Of a stretch of 64,000 nt of DNA, positions 34,953 to 43,454 are shown in pieces. The notes beneath the pieces were generated by a model. It saw only the letters and a program-made list of their open reading frames with translations, did not search any database and was not told the origin of the DNA. The first letter of the stretch is position 1, and each line of letters starts with the position of its first letter. The position numbers and the translations under genes are program-made. The stretch is from Colivivens sp963626085. GTDB lineage: Bacteria > Bacteroidota > Bacteroidia > Bacteroidales > Bacteroidaceae. The stretch covers positions 98,721 through 162,720 of the forward strand of contig CAVFVJ010000008.1 of assembly GCA_963626085.1 (NCBI GenBank), read 5' to 3'.

Positions 34953-36299
34953 ATGAAGAAACTCTATATAGAAACATACGGATGCCAGATGAACGTGGCG
35001 GACAGTGAGGTGATTGCCTCTGTGATGAAGATGGCAGACTATGAAAGCCAGGACTCGATTGAAGGAGCCGACGCGGTACTCCTCAACACATGTTCTGTAA
35101 GGGAGAACGCCGAGCAGAAAATATTCAACCGTCTGGAGTCGCTGCATGCCATGCAGAAGAAGCAGAAGATGATTATCGGTGTGGTGGGGTGCATGGCTGA
35201 GAACGTGAAGGACGACCTGATAGAACACCATCACGTGGATCTCGTTGCTGGTCCCGACGCTTACCTGCAACTGCCAGAGTTGTTCGCATCCGTCGAGGCG
35301 GGTCACAAGGCAATCAACGTGGAACTGTCCACAACGGAGACATACAGAGACATCGTACCTGAGCGTGTCTGCGGCAACCACATATCGGGGTTCGTCAGCA
35401 TCATGCGCGGCTGCAACAACTTCTGTCACTACTGCATAGTGCCTTACACACGGGGAAGGGAGCGCAGCAGGGACATTGAGAGCATACTCAAGGAGGTGCT
35501 CGACCTTCAGGAGAAAGGATTCAAGGAGGTCACCCTACTTGGGCAGAACGTCAACTCATACCATTTCACACGCATACTGGACGATGGCACGGAGGAGCAG
35601 ATAGGATTCCCTGAGCTGTTGAGAAGGGTGGCAACGGCAGTGCCGGGGATGCGCATCCGCTTCACGTCCTCGCACCCGAAGGACATGAGCAATGAGACCC
35701 TCCATGTCATAGCCGATTACCCTAACGTCTGCAAACACATACACCTGCCTGTACAAAGCGGCAGCGACCGCATACTGAAACTGATGAACAGGAAGTACAC
35801 ACGCGAGTGGTATCTCGACCGTGTGGCTGCCATCCACCGTATCATCCCGGACTGCGGACTGACCACGGACATCTTCTGCGGCTACCACTCAGAGACAGAA
35901 GAGGACCATCAGTTGTCTCTGTCACTCATGCGTGAATGCGGATACGACAGTGCTTTCATGTTCAAGTACTCTGAACGACCAGGCACCTACGCATCCAAGC
36001 ATCTGCCTGATGACGTGCCGGAAGAAACGAAGATACGGAGACTCAATGAACTGATTGCCCTACAGAACCAGTTGTCGGCCGAGAGCTACAGGAAAGACGT
36101 AGGCAAGACCTATGAGGTACTGGTGGAGGGTTTCAGTAAACGTTCACGCTCACAACTCTTCGGTAGGACACAGCAGTATAAGGTGGTGGTCTTCGACAAG
36201 GGGACGCATCATATCGGTGATTTCGTAAAGGTAAGGATTACAGGTTCAAGTTCTGCAACCCTACAGGGGGAGGAGGTCTTCGAACCAGAAACGACATAA
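34953..36299 (+). CDS. miaB: tRNA-2-methylthio-N6-dimethylallyladenosine synthase
   Basis: A 448-residue radical-SAM methylthiotransferase acting on A37 of tRNAs that read UNN codons. The N-terminal UPF0004 domain has its three cluster cysteines in YIETYGCQMN, LLNTCSVRENA and VVGCMAEN. The radical SAM cluster is in MRGCNNFCHYCIVPYTRG. A C-terminal TRAM domain (about residues 385-445) binds RNA. The start MKKLYIETYGC is chosen because it matches the family N-terminus and sits below the promoter; an in-frame start at 34905 would precede the transcript. Confidence 0.96.
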   Translation: MKKLYIETYGCQMNVADSEVIASVMKMADYESQDSIEGADAVLLNTCSVRENAEQKIFNRLESLHAMQKKQKMIIGVVGCMAENVKDDLIEHHHVDLVAGPDAYLQLPELFASVEAGHKAINVELSTTETYRDIVPERVCGNHISGFVSIMRGCNNFCHYCIVPYTRGRERSRDIESILKEVLDLQEKGFKEVTLLGQNVNSYHFTRILDDGTEEQIGFPELLRRVATAVPGMRIRFTSSHPKDMSNETLHVIADYPNVCKHIHLPVQSGSDRILKLMNRKYTREWYLDRVAAIHRIIPDCGLTTDIFCGYHSETEEDHQLSLSLMRECGYDSAFMFKYSERPGTYASKHLPDDVPEETKIRRLNELIALQNQLSAESYRKDVGKTYEVLVEGFSKRSRSQLFGRTQQYKVVVFDKGTHHIGDFVKVRITGSSSATLQGEEVFEPETT

Positions 36300-36328
36300 A
36301 TACAGAGATAAGAAATAAGAGATACAAG

Positions 36329-37201
36329 ATGGCAAAGCATAAAGGGTCACGGATGCTGAGCACCCAGTTTGTGACAGCTCTCATAAGTACAACACTGGTT
36401 CTGGTACTGCTCGGAACGATAGTGTTGTTTGTATTCACCGCACGCAACCTGTCGGACTACGTAAGGGAGAATATCAACATAAGTGTGCTGCTGAACGACG
36501 ACATATCACAGGGCGAGATAGAGTCGTTCCAGGCATCGCTGAAGGCACAGCCTTACGTGAAGTCACTCAAGTATATCTCCAAGGAGAGGGCTCTCTACGA
36601 CCAGTGTGTTGAGATGGGGTCTGACCCGTCTGAGTTCCTGCGCTACAACCCGTTCACAGCATCGTTCGAAATTAAGGTAAAGTCGGAATACGCCAACAAC
36701 GCAAGCCTGAGCAAGATTACCAGCCAACTGAAGTCCACGAACAAGGTGATGGACGTGATATATCAGAAGGAACTGATGGACTCTGTGAACAGGAACATAA
36801 GCAAGTTCAGTGTCATCCTGCTCATCATTGCCGCCCTGTTCACTTATATATCTTTCGCACTGATCAACAACACTGTGCAACTTACAATCTTCTCACACCG
36901 CTTCCTTATCAACACGATGAAACTGGTGGGAGCCAGCTGGGGATTCATCCGTAGGCCGTTCCTCAACCAAGGACTGTTGCTTGGTGTACTGTCCGCCATA
37001 CTTGCCGATGCCGTAATCATAGGCGTTGTATACTGGGCACGTACTTTCGAGCCGGAGATCAATGCGGTGATAGACATGCAGGTGATGCTCATCGTCGGAC
37101 TGTCGGTCCTCATCTTCGGACTGCTTATCACGTTCCTGTGCACTTTCGTGTCACTCTCCAAATACTTGAAGATGAACAGTAATGAACTGTACCATATCTA
37201 A
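36329..37201 (+). CDS. ftsX: Cell division permease FtsX
   Basis: A 290-residue inner-membrane protein, the permease-like partner of FtsE that regulates peptidoglycan hydrolases at the septum. It has an N-terminal helix (about residues 20-38), an extracytoplasmic domain (about 45-165) starting SDYVRENINISVLL, and three C-terminal helices with LVGASWGFIRRPFLNQG, characteristic of FtsX. No ftsE is next to it. It lies 29 nt after miaB and 33 nt before the DUF3098 gene. Confidence 0.92.
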   Translation: MAKHKGSRMLSTQFVTALISTTLVLVLLGTIVLFVFTARNLSDYVRENINISVLLNDDISQGEIESFQASLKAQPYVKSLKYISKERALYDQCVEMGSDPSEFLRYNPFTASFEIKVKSEYANNASLSKITSQLKSTNKVMDVIYQKELMDSVNRNISKFSVILLIIAALFTYISFALINNTVQLTIFSHRFLINTMKLVGASWGFIRRPFLNQGLLLGVLSAILADAVIIGVVYWARTFEPEINAVIDMQVMLIVGLSVLIFGLLITFLCTFVSLSKYLKMNSNELYHI

Positions 37202-37234
37202 TCACACTGACATACAAACTTAAATCCCATATAA

Positions 37235-37477
37235 ATGAACAAATCAGATTTGGCATTCGGCACTCTCAACTATATCATGCTCGGTATAGGTATTGTGATA
37301 ATAGTCGTTGGATTCATGCTTATGGCTGGCAACGGAACGACTGAGGACACATTCAATCCAGAGATATTCAGTGACTTGAGAATCAAGATTGCACCGATGA
37401 CCTCACTCTTCGGTTTCCTGTTCGTGATTGCCGCCATACTCGTCAAGCCAAGAAGGAAACACACTGACGAGCAGTAA
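37235..37477 (+). CDS. DUF3098 small membrane protein
   Basis: An 80-residue two-helix membrane protein (helices about residues 12-31 and 55-70) with the conserved spacing region FNPEIFSDLRIKIAPM. It matches DUF3098, a Bacteroidota family found between ftsX and uppP. The function is unknown; its constant company suggests a link to cell division or undecaprenyl phosphate recycling, which is inference from context. Confidence 0.88.
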   Translation: MNKSDLAFGTLNYIMLGIGIVIIVVGFMLMAGNGTTEDTFNPEIFSDLRIKIAPMTSLFGFLFVIAAILVKPRRKHTDEQ

Positions 37478-37518
37478 GACAAGAGTAATAAGACAAAACA
37501 AATAAACATATATAGACG

Positions 37519-38361
37519 ATGAATTGGTTACAAGCCTTATTGATGGGAATCTTCCAGGGACTTACCGAGTACCTCCCTGTCAGCAGCAGCGGACACCTCA
37601 TGATTGCAGGCGAACTGCTTGGCATCGAAGACCCAGATCAAATCATGCCCTTTACGGTGGTTGTACATGTAGCCACGGTAATGAGCACACTGGTAATACT
37701 GTGGAAGGAGATCGCATGGATTCTTGTCGGTTCATTCAAGTGCGGCAAGAACCGCATACCGAGCCGCCACGGCATAAGAGGACTTAACGAGGAGCAGAAC
37801 TACTTGCTCAATATCATAATATCGATGATTCCGATAGGTATCGTCGGACTGTTCTTCAAGGATAAGGTCGAACAACTGTTCACCAACCTCATGGTGGTGG
37901 GTGTATGTCTGCTCGTCACCGCAGTACTGCTCTCGTACTCCTACTACTCCAAACCAAGGGAGAAGGAGTACATCTCCCTGAAGGACGCTCTCATAATCGG
38001 TATCGCACAGGCGATAGCTGTACTGCCAGGACTCTCCCGTTCGGGCAGTACCATAGGCACTGGACTTATACTGGGCGACAAGAAGGAGCGACTGGCAGAG
38101 TTCTCTTTCCTCATGTCTATCCCACCGATATTGGGTATGGCACTGCTTGACGCCAAAGACATGATCGAACTGGGTGTGGAGAAAGCCATGGAGGGAATCA
38201 CACCCCTGGCACTGGTTGTCGGCTTCATTGCAGCCTTCATCACTGGATGTGTGGCATGCAAGTGGATGATAGGACTCGTAAAGCGCGGCAAGATGATTTA
38301 CTTTGCCATTTACTGCGCGATAGCCGGACTCGCCACGATTATATGGCAACTGGCAGTATGA
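37519..38361 (+). CDS. uppP: Undecaprenyl-diphosphatase (BacA/UppP)
   Basis: A 280-residue inner-membrane phosphatase recycling undecaprenyl pyrophosphate for cell-wall and O-antigen synthesis; excess gives bacitracin resistance. Active-site motifs are GIFQGLTEYLPVSSSGHL near the N-terminus (catalytic Glu and Ser) and LPGLSRSGSTIGTGL around residue 175 (Arg). About eight hydrophobic helices are present. It is 41 nt after the DUF3098 gene in the miaB unit. Confidence 0.96.
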   Translation: MNWLQALLMGIFQGLTEYLPVSSSGHLMIAGELLGIEDPDQIMPFTVVVHVATVMSTLVILWKEIAWILVGSFKCGKNRIPSRHGIRGLNEEQNYLLNIIISMIPIGIVGLFFKDKVEQLFTNLMVVGVCLLVTAVLLSYSYYSKPREKEYISLKDALIIGIAQAIAVLPGLSRSGSTIGTGLILGDKKERLAEFSFLMSIPPILGMALLDAKDMIELGVEKAMEGITPLALVVGFIAAFITGCVACKWMIGLVKRGKMIYFAIYCAIAGLATIIWQLAV

Positions 38362-38385
38362 CATGTATAATAAGGAGGAACAATA

Positions 38386-38414
38386 AACCCACAGGCAGAT
38401 GAACCCACAGGCAG
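38386..38414 (+). repeat. 16-bp tandem duplication spanning the truB start codon
   Basis: AACCCACAGGCAG occurs at 38386-38398 and again at 38402-38414, a period of 16 bp, with the truB ATG in the spacer. A strong Shine-Dalgarno-like AGGAGG (38373-38378) lies about 20 nt before the ATG, farther than the usual spacing. Confidence 0.7.
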
Positions 38415-39118
38415 GAGAGACGCTCTGTTTCAATAAACCGTACGGATGGACCTCGTTCGACCTCGTGTCGAAGGTACGTGGTGCACTTAAATGCCGCATG
38501 AAAACTCGTAAGCTAAAGGTGGGACATGCCGGGACACTCGACCCCCTCGCCACTGGCGTACTCGTGATATGTACGGGAAAAGCCACGAAACGGATTGACG
38601 ACCTGCAGGCAGGGGTGAAAGAATACGTGGCGACACTCAAACTGGGAGCTACGACACCCTCGTTCGACAAGGAGACGGAAGAGGATGCGACCTACCCCAC
38701 AGACCACATAACACGCGAACTCATCGAAAGCACACTGACACGGTTCGTCGGTTCTGTCATGCAGGTGCCGCCAGTCTACTCGGCAGTGAAGATAAACGGC
38801 AAACGGGCATACAGCCTCGCACGCAAGGGTGAAGAGGTGGAACTGAAAGCCAAGCCACTCACGATCGATGAAATAGAACTGATGCAGTGCGACGTCCCCG
38901 AGAGCATAATGATAAGGGTGGTGTGCAGCAAGGGGACATACATAAGGGCACTGGCAAGGGACATAGGCAAGGCACTGGACTCAGGGGCTTACCTGACAGA
39001 CCTCTGCCGTACACGCGTGGGACAGTTCAAGCTCATTGACTGCCTCGACATCAACGACTTCGACAACTGGCTCGACGCACAGGACATAAAGACAGAAGAT
39101 ACAAATACAGAAAAGTAA
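38399..39118 (+). CDS. truB: tRNA pseudouridine-55 synthase
   Basis: A 239-residue synthase forming pseudouridine 55 in the T loop of tRNAs. Family marks: FNKPYGWTSFD at the N-terminus, GHAGTLDPLATGVLV with the catalytic Asp, VPPVYSAVKINGKRAY, and KGTYIRALARDIG. The start at 38399 is the only in-frame ATG before the conserved domain, since a stop lies four codons upstream, and it lies inside a 16-bp duplication. The extreme C-terminus is low-complexity (EDTNTEK). It is followed 12 nt later by queA. Confidence 0.96.
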   Translation: MNPQAGETLCFNKPYGWTSFDLVSKVRGALKCRMKTRKLKVGHAGTLDPLATGVLVICTGKATKRIDDLQAGVKEYVATLKLGATTPSFDKETEEDATYPTDHITRELIESTLTRFVGSVMQVPPVYSAVKINGKRAYSLARKGEEVELKAKPLTIDEIELMQCDVPESIMIRVVCSKGTYIRALARDIGKALDSGAYLTDLCRTRVGQFKLIDCLDINDFDNWLDAQDIKTEDTNTEK

Positions 39119-39130
39119 TTATACGGAAAA

Positions 39131-40189
39131 ATGAAGCTTTCACAATTCAAATTCAGACTCCCCGACGAGAACATCGGACTTGAACCGCCTTTCAACAGAG
39201 ACGAGGCACGCCTGATGGTGTTGCACAAGTCTACGGGAGACCTGGAACATTGCCTGTTCAAGGACATCATCAACTACTTCGACGACAAGGATGTGTTCAT
39301 CCTTAACGACACCAAGATGTTTCCAGCACGTCTCTACGGCAACAAAGAGAAGACAGGTGCCACGATAGAGGTGTTCCTCTTGCGTGAGCTTGACGAAAGG
39401 GCAAGACTGTGGGATGTGCTTGTCGACCCTGCGAGGAAGATAAGGATCGGCAATAAGCTGTATTTCGGACCTGACAACTCCATGGTGGCTGAGGTCATCG
39501 ACAACACCACTTCACGCGGACGTACACTGCGTTTCCTCTACGACGGTCCGCACGATGAGTTCAAGGAAGCTCTGTATGCCCTGGGTGAAGCACCCGTGAC
39601 CGATGAGGTGAGGGCACTCAGGAAAGTGACACCAGAGGACATGGTCAACTTCCAAACCATCTATGCAGACAAGGAAGGGGCTGTGACAGCTCCTGCCACG
39701 GGTCTCCACTTCTCACGCGAACTGCTGAAGCGTATGGAGATCAAAGGTATCGACCGCACGTTCATCACCCTACACGCTGGACTGGGCAACTTCCGTACTA
39801 TAGACGTGGAGGACCTCACCAAGCACAAGACAGACAGTGAGCAGATATTCATCGGCAAGGACTCCTGCGACATGGTCAACAAGGCGAAGGAGGAGGGACA
39901 TAACGTATGCGCTGTAGGCACAACCACCATGCGTGCCATCGAGACGGCAGTGGGTCCAGGCGGTATACTGAAGGAGTTCGAGGGATGGACCAACAAGTTT
40001 ATCTTCCCTCCGTACGAGTTCGGTGTCGCAAACACATTCGTAGCCAACTTCCAGTTGCCTATGTCACTCATGTACATGATGCAGTGCGCCTTCGGTGGAT
40101 ATGAATACACCAAGCACGCATACGAGACTGCAGTGAAGGAGGGCTACCACTTCGGATCGTACGGCGACGCATTGCTTATCGTTGACTGA
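39131..40189 (+). CDS. queA: S-adenosylmethionine:tRNA ribosyltransferase-isomerase
   Basis: A 352-residue enzyme that transfers the ribosyl group of SAM to preQ1-modified tRNA to give epoxyqueuosine, the substrate of QueG. Recognisable segments are FKFRLPDENIGLEP near the N-terminus, VFILNDTKMFPARLYG, PATGLHFSRELL, TLHAGLGNFR and CAVGTTTMRAIE. Complete at the normal length. Its stop overlaps the folK start by one base (TGATG). It uses SAM, made by metK elsewhere in the window. Confidence 0.96.
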   Translation: MKLSQFKFRLPDENIGLEPPFNRDEARLMVLHKSTGDLEHCLFKDIINYFDDKDVFILNDTKMFPARLYGNKEKTGATIEVFLLRELDERARLWDVLVDPARKIRIGNKLYFGPDNSMVAEVIDNTTSRGRTLRFLYDGPHDEFKEALYALGEAPVTDEVRALRKVTPEDMVNFQTIYADKEGAVTAPATGLHFSRELLKRMEIKGIDRTFITLHAGLGNFRTIDVEDLTKHKTDSEQIFIGKDSCDMVNKAKEEGHNVCAVGTTTMRAIETAVGPGGILKEFEGWTNKFIFPPYEFGVANTFVANFQLPMSLMYMMQCAFGGYEYTKHAYETAVKEGYHFGSYGDALLIVD

Positions 40190-40668
40190 TGGGCAAGCGT
40201 AGAACGCATATAGCCTTTCTTGGACTTGGCACTAACTTAGGCGACAGACAACGAAACCTGAATAATGCCATAGAGAGAATCAACAATCGGATTGGGACTG
40301 TAGTGTCCCAATCCGATTTTATCGTCACTGAACCAGTCGGTTTCATCAGCGAGAACTCTTTCCTCAATGCTGCAGTGAAGGTGGAGACGGAGATGTCACC
40401 TACGGAACTGTTGCAAACAACACAACAGATAGAGCGTGACCTCGGACGCAGCCATAAGTCTGTGGACGGTGTCTACAGCGACCGCATCATAGACATCGAC
40501 ATACTGGTCTACGACGACGTGACGGTGGATTCAGACTACCTGACCCTTCCCCATCCACGGATGAAAGAACGCTGTTTTGTACTTGAACCGTTGTGTCTGA
40601 TTGCCCCCGACCTTATTATTCCTGGAGAAACACAGACGATAGCCGAACTGCTTGATTGTATATCGTGA
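40189..40668 (+). CDS. folK: 2-amino-4-hydroxy-6-hydroxymethyldihydropteridine diphosphokinase
   Basis: A 159-residue HPPK of folate synthesis. The N-terminal FLGLGTNLGDRQRNL and the central ENSFLNAAVKVET are typical, as is the catalytic block SDRIIDIDILVYDD followed by LPHPRMKERCFVLEPL. It is the last gene of the miaB unit. Its final 53 nt overlap the end of the convergent tatD-like gene, so the tail codons are used on both strands. Confidence 0.96.
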   Translation: MGKRRTHIAFLGLGTNLGDRQRNLNNAIERINNRIGTVVSQSDFIVTEPVGFISENSFLNAAVKVETEMSPTELLQTTQQIERDLGRSHKSVDGVYSDRIIDIDILVYDDVTVDSDYLTLPHPRMKERCFVLEPLCLIAPDLIIPGETQTIAELLDCIS

Positions 40669-41275
40669 GTTTAAGTTCATCTGTCGTTATATCCAGTAGT
40701 GCAGCCACATTACTGTAATGCTCCCTTATATCCATATCACTATCGTCGGTCTCCAGCCACAGATGACCAGTGGAAGAGGCATATTGTAAAGCCTGGACGT
40801 TGTAGTGACTGCCGAACGAGAGTTCCAGTCCCTGGTCAATGAGTTGCCGTGCCATCTGCTCGTTCTTCCTGTAACCATGCATAATCCAGGTCTGCGTGGG
40901 TCTCATCTGCCGCTTCAACCGTATGATTTCATCGAACTGCTTGACACAGTGTATCACCAATGGCTTCTTCACTTCCTCTGCTATTGCCGCTTGCATACGG
41001 AACAACCGTATCTGAGTGTCTATGTCTGCCCCTCTCATACTGTCCAGTCCCGCTTCCCCTATGGCAACGACACCGTCATTCCACGCCTTGTCTTTCAATT
41101 TTGCAATACTACGGTCGATAAAATCGGGACGAGACAGTGCGTTTATGGAGAGATAGGGGTGTATGCCGATGGAACAGGGGGACACTACCTCCTCATCATA
41201 ATTACGGTTGATCACCGCCTTCACGTCCTCATGAACGCAACGACAGTGTGTATGGATATCTATATAGGGAATCAT
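40616..41275 (-). CDS. TatD family metal-dependent hydrolase
   Basis: A 219-residue TIM-barrel hydrolase, probably a DNase-like enzyme. Metal ligands are visible as IDIHTHC, GEAGLD, VIHCVK, MHGYRK and ETDDSD. It is somewhat shorter than E. coli TatD (about 260). The start MIPYIDIHTH is chosen because it directly precedes the first metal motif. It closes the unit hemD-rnpA-yidD-tatD, and its 3' end overlaps folK on the other strand by 53 nt. The exact substrate is uncertain. Confidence 0.88.
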   Translation of the reverse strand: MIPYIDIHTHCRCVHEDVKAVINRNYDEEVVSPCSIGIHPYLSINALSRPDFIDRSIAKLKDKAWNDGVVAIGEAGLDSMRGADIDTQIRLFRMQAAIAEEVKKPLVIHCVKQFDEIIRLKRQMRPTQTWIMHGYRKNEQMARQLIDQGLELSFGSHYNVQALQYASSTGHLWLETDDSDMDIREHYSNVAALLDITTDELKLTIYNQAVRLSSVFLQE

Positions 41276-41294
41276 AGGTGTAGCGTTCACGTCA

Positions 41295-41579
41295 CTATGG
41301 TACAGGGTCGTAGCCAGAGCCACCCCACGGGTGACAACGCAGTACACGACGCACGGCAAGGTAAGTGCCATAGAACGGACCGTGCTTCCTGATGGCTTCC
41401 ACGGCGTACTGCGAACAGGTGGGTGTGAACCTGCAACTGGGCGGAGTCATCGGTGATATACAACGTCTGTATATAAATATTGGTACGAGCAGGATGAACC
41501 CCAACACCTTATTTATATACCTCCACAACGTGTTTACATATCTCCACACCTTCTTTATATATGAACAGTCCATACGCAC
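41295..41579 (-). CDS. yidD: Membrane protein insertion efficiency factor YidD
   Basis: A 94-residue (or slightly shorter) protein assisting YidC-dependent membrane insertion. A hydrophobic, amphipathic N-terminus (VLGFILLVPIFIYRR) is followed by the invariant block SCRFTPTCSQYAVEAI and the C-terminal LRCHPWGGSGYDPVP. It begins 5 nt after rnpA, the classic rnpA-yidD pairing. The first 20 or so residues are longer than in most homologues, so the start may lie at an internal position such as MDCSYIKK. Confidence 0.95.
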   Translation of the reverse strand: MRMDCSYIKKVWRYVNTLWRYINKVLGFILLVPIFIYRRCISPMTPPSCRFTPTCSQYAVEAIRKHGPFYGTYLAVRRVLRCHPWGGSGYDPVP

Positions 41580-41584
41580 AATCC

Positions 41585-41965
41585 TTATAATGTACGCATT
41601 ACCTTGTCCATGGCTCTCTCCATACCCTTACAGACCCGACTATACGTACAGAGTTGCGGAGCCACACATAGAAAGGCGATGGCTATGCTATAGTCTTTTT
41701 CCTTCATATAGTCCCATAGCACGTGCTTTTGCCTCCGGTAAGCCTCTCTGGTCAACCGTTTCATCCTGTTCCTGTCGACAGCGTTATGAAACCGTTTCTT
41801 GGGGACACTCACGAACATGTATACGGGACAGTCGCCCTTGGGGATTCGAGCATATACTATTCTAAAGGGGAACACAACAGCCGACGTGTTTTCCCCTTCA
41901 AATAAACGGTCAATAAGCAACTTGCTTGTTATCCGTTCTGCCTTTCTGAATCTCTCTCTCTGCAA
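41585..41965 (-). CDS. rnpA: Ribonuclease P protein component
   Basis: A 126-residue basic protein subunit of RNase P, needed for tRNA 5' maturation. The family motif is DRNRMKRLTREAYR, with the N-terminal KAERITSKLLIDRLF and a preceding beta-strand region MFVSVPKKRF. It is not next to rpmH and dnaA as in many bacteria, but in the hemD-rnpA-yidD arrangement I associate with Bacteroidota. The gap to hemD is 35 nt. Confidence 0.94.
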   Translation of the reverse strand: MQRERFRKAERITSKLLIDRLFEGENTSAVVFPFRIVYARIPKGDCPVYMFVSVPKKRFHNAVDRNRMKRLTREAYRRQKHVLWDYMKEKDYSIAIAFLCVAPQLCTYSRVCKGMERAMDKVMRTL

Positions 41966-42000
41966 TAACTATTATGTATATATGCGTCTGTATGCACCCA

Positions 42001-42738
42001 TTACTGGTGGGTCTTCAGATAGTCCTCAAGCAATGCCGGAACGGAACGGAGCTCTGGAGTTAGTTTAAGGTCAACCCTGAGGTTGAGTTTCTCTGCCTCC
42101 TCCACTGTCTTGGTTCCAAGACAAGCGATGGCAATGTCGCCCTGCTCGAAGTGAGGGAAGTTCCTCAACAGCGAGTGCAGACCCTCCGGACTGAAGAACA
42201 CGAGTACATCGTAGTCGAACGCCTCGTCCGGGGCGAAGTCATTCTGTATGGTGTAATACATCACAGCCTCGGAATGCTTTAGGTTAGCCGCATCCAGCTT
42301 GTTCTTCAACTCGTCGTCATGCTTGGATGACTGAGGCACGAAATAGGTCTCAGTCTTGTGCTTGACCATGATTGTTATGAGGTCTTCTATACTTCCTGTC
42401 ACTGGGAAGAACACCTTGCGCTTCCTGTACTGGATGTATTTCTGCAGGTACAGTCCAATCATCTCAGACTTACAGAAATATTTCATGCTCTCTGGAATGG
42501 TCACACGCAGTTCCTTGCATAGTCTGAAGAACTGGTCTATCGCATGACGGGAAGAGAACACCACCGCTGTATGGTCGAGTATCGATACCCTCTGTTGACG
42601 GAAATCAGCCGGAGTCATAGGGTCGATTCTGATAAAAGGTCTGAATACAATCTCTGCGCCGTACTTTTCGGCAATGTCAAAATAAGGGGATTTCTCTGTT
42701 TGAGGTTTTGGTTGTGAAACTAAAATCTTTTTAGCCAT
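42001..42738 (-). CDS. hemD: Uroporphyrinogen-III synthase
   Basis: A 245-residue HemD-family enzyme, which closes hydroxymethylbilane into uroporphyrinogen III for heme, siroheme or cobalamin. The family has low sequence identity; supporting segments are VVFSSRHAIDQFFRL, DVLVFFSPEGLHSLL and IACLGTKTVEEAEKL, matching the two-domain fold and the FTSxxxV-like motif. It starts 17 nt after the DUF4271 gene. The other heme genes are not in the window, but the DUF4271-hemD-rnpA order is a Bacteroidota hallmark. Confidence 0.88.
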   Translation of the reverse strand: MAKKILVSQPKPQTEKSPYFDIAEKYGAEIVFRPFIRIDPMTPADFRQQRVSILDHTAVVFSSRHAIDQFFRLCKELRVTIPESMKYFCKSEMIGLYLQKYIQYRKRKVFFPVTGSIEDLITIMVKHKTETYFVPQSSKHDDELKNKLDAANLKHSEAVMYYTIQNDFAPDEAFDYDVLVFFSPEGLHSLLRNFPHFEQGDIAIACLGTKTVEEAEKLNLRVDLKLTPELRSVPALLEDYLKTHQ

Positions 42739-42755
42739 GAGTCACTATGTTTATC

Positions 42756-43454
42756 CTACTGTTTTAATATCGTATCCTTCAGAATATGCCACACAACGAG
42801 CGTCGGCATCATTTCCACGCTGCAAAAGTACAAAAAAAACAGCACACCACCACATGTTCTTGGGCGGAAATTAACATACAACTTTAAGAGTAAGAGAAAC
42901 TTTTGCAAAATGACAACTATAGCTAAACAAAACGGTATGTCAAGAAGAGTTTTGTCACAGAATATATGGACGAGTGACAGAGGGAAGGCGATGATGGACA
43001 CGACAGCTACGGTGAAGAGGACTGACGAGATCCAACTGCGACCCTGGTCTACGGAAAAGAAAGTCCAGTTGACTACCGAATAGAGTATCCACTTGAATAC
43101 GATGAGGGCGGACAGGCTGAGGAATATCTGTAGCAACAAACCGTATTGAGGTCCTGAGTGCACCGCACTGATGACACAGGAATAGAGTATCGTACTGACC
43201 GACAGACAACCGATGAACACCAGCAGTACCATATCCAACTGCTCCTGAACACTTGTACGTATCTCGTTCGATGCGTATATCTGACGAGACGAGAAGAAAG
43301 TGTTGAACTTATACAGGATGAGGGTACTGCTCCTGGAGAGCACGAACGTGAAGAGCACAAAAAGCAAGAGGGCACCAACCATGACGATGTCATCGTTCCT
43401 CAGCAGGTATGTCCTGCCGATGCTTTCCATGCCTTCACCGACTCGCTCTAACAT
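42756..43454 (-). CDS. DUF4271 multi-pass membrane protein
   Basis: A 232-residue inner-membrane protein with about six helices, including MVGALLLFVLFTFVL and SVLFTVAVVSIIAFPLSLV. The pattern, with the C-terminal GVLFFLYFCSVEMMPTLVV, is that of DUF4271, always found beside hemD in Bacteroidota as far as I recall. The function is unknown. The ATG shares one base with the metK stop (TAATG), implying translational coupling. Confidence 0.85.
   Translation of the reverse strand: MLERVGEGMESIGRTYLLRNDDIVMVGALLLFVLFTFVLSRSSTLILYKFNTFFSSRQIYASNEIRTSVQEQLDMVLLVFIGCLSVSTILYSCVISAVHSGPQYGLLLQIFLSLSALIVFKWILYSVVNWTFFSVDQGRSWISSVLFTVAVVSIIAFPLSLVHIFCDKTLLDIPFCLAIVVILQKFLLLLKLYVNFRPRTCGGVLFFLYFCSVEMMPTLVVWHILKDTILKQ

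Noticed and set aside
42822..42830. TACTTTTGC element that could be a hemD promoter
   Set aside because: It lies in the coding end of the DUF4271 gene, has no TTTG at the right distance, and hemD is closely linked to the upstream gene anyway.
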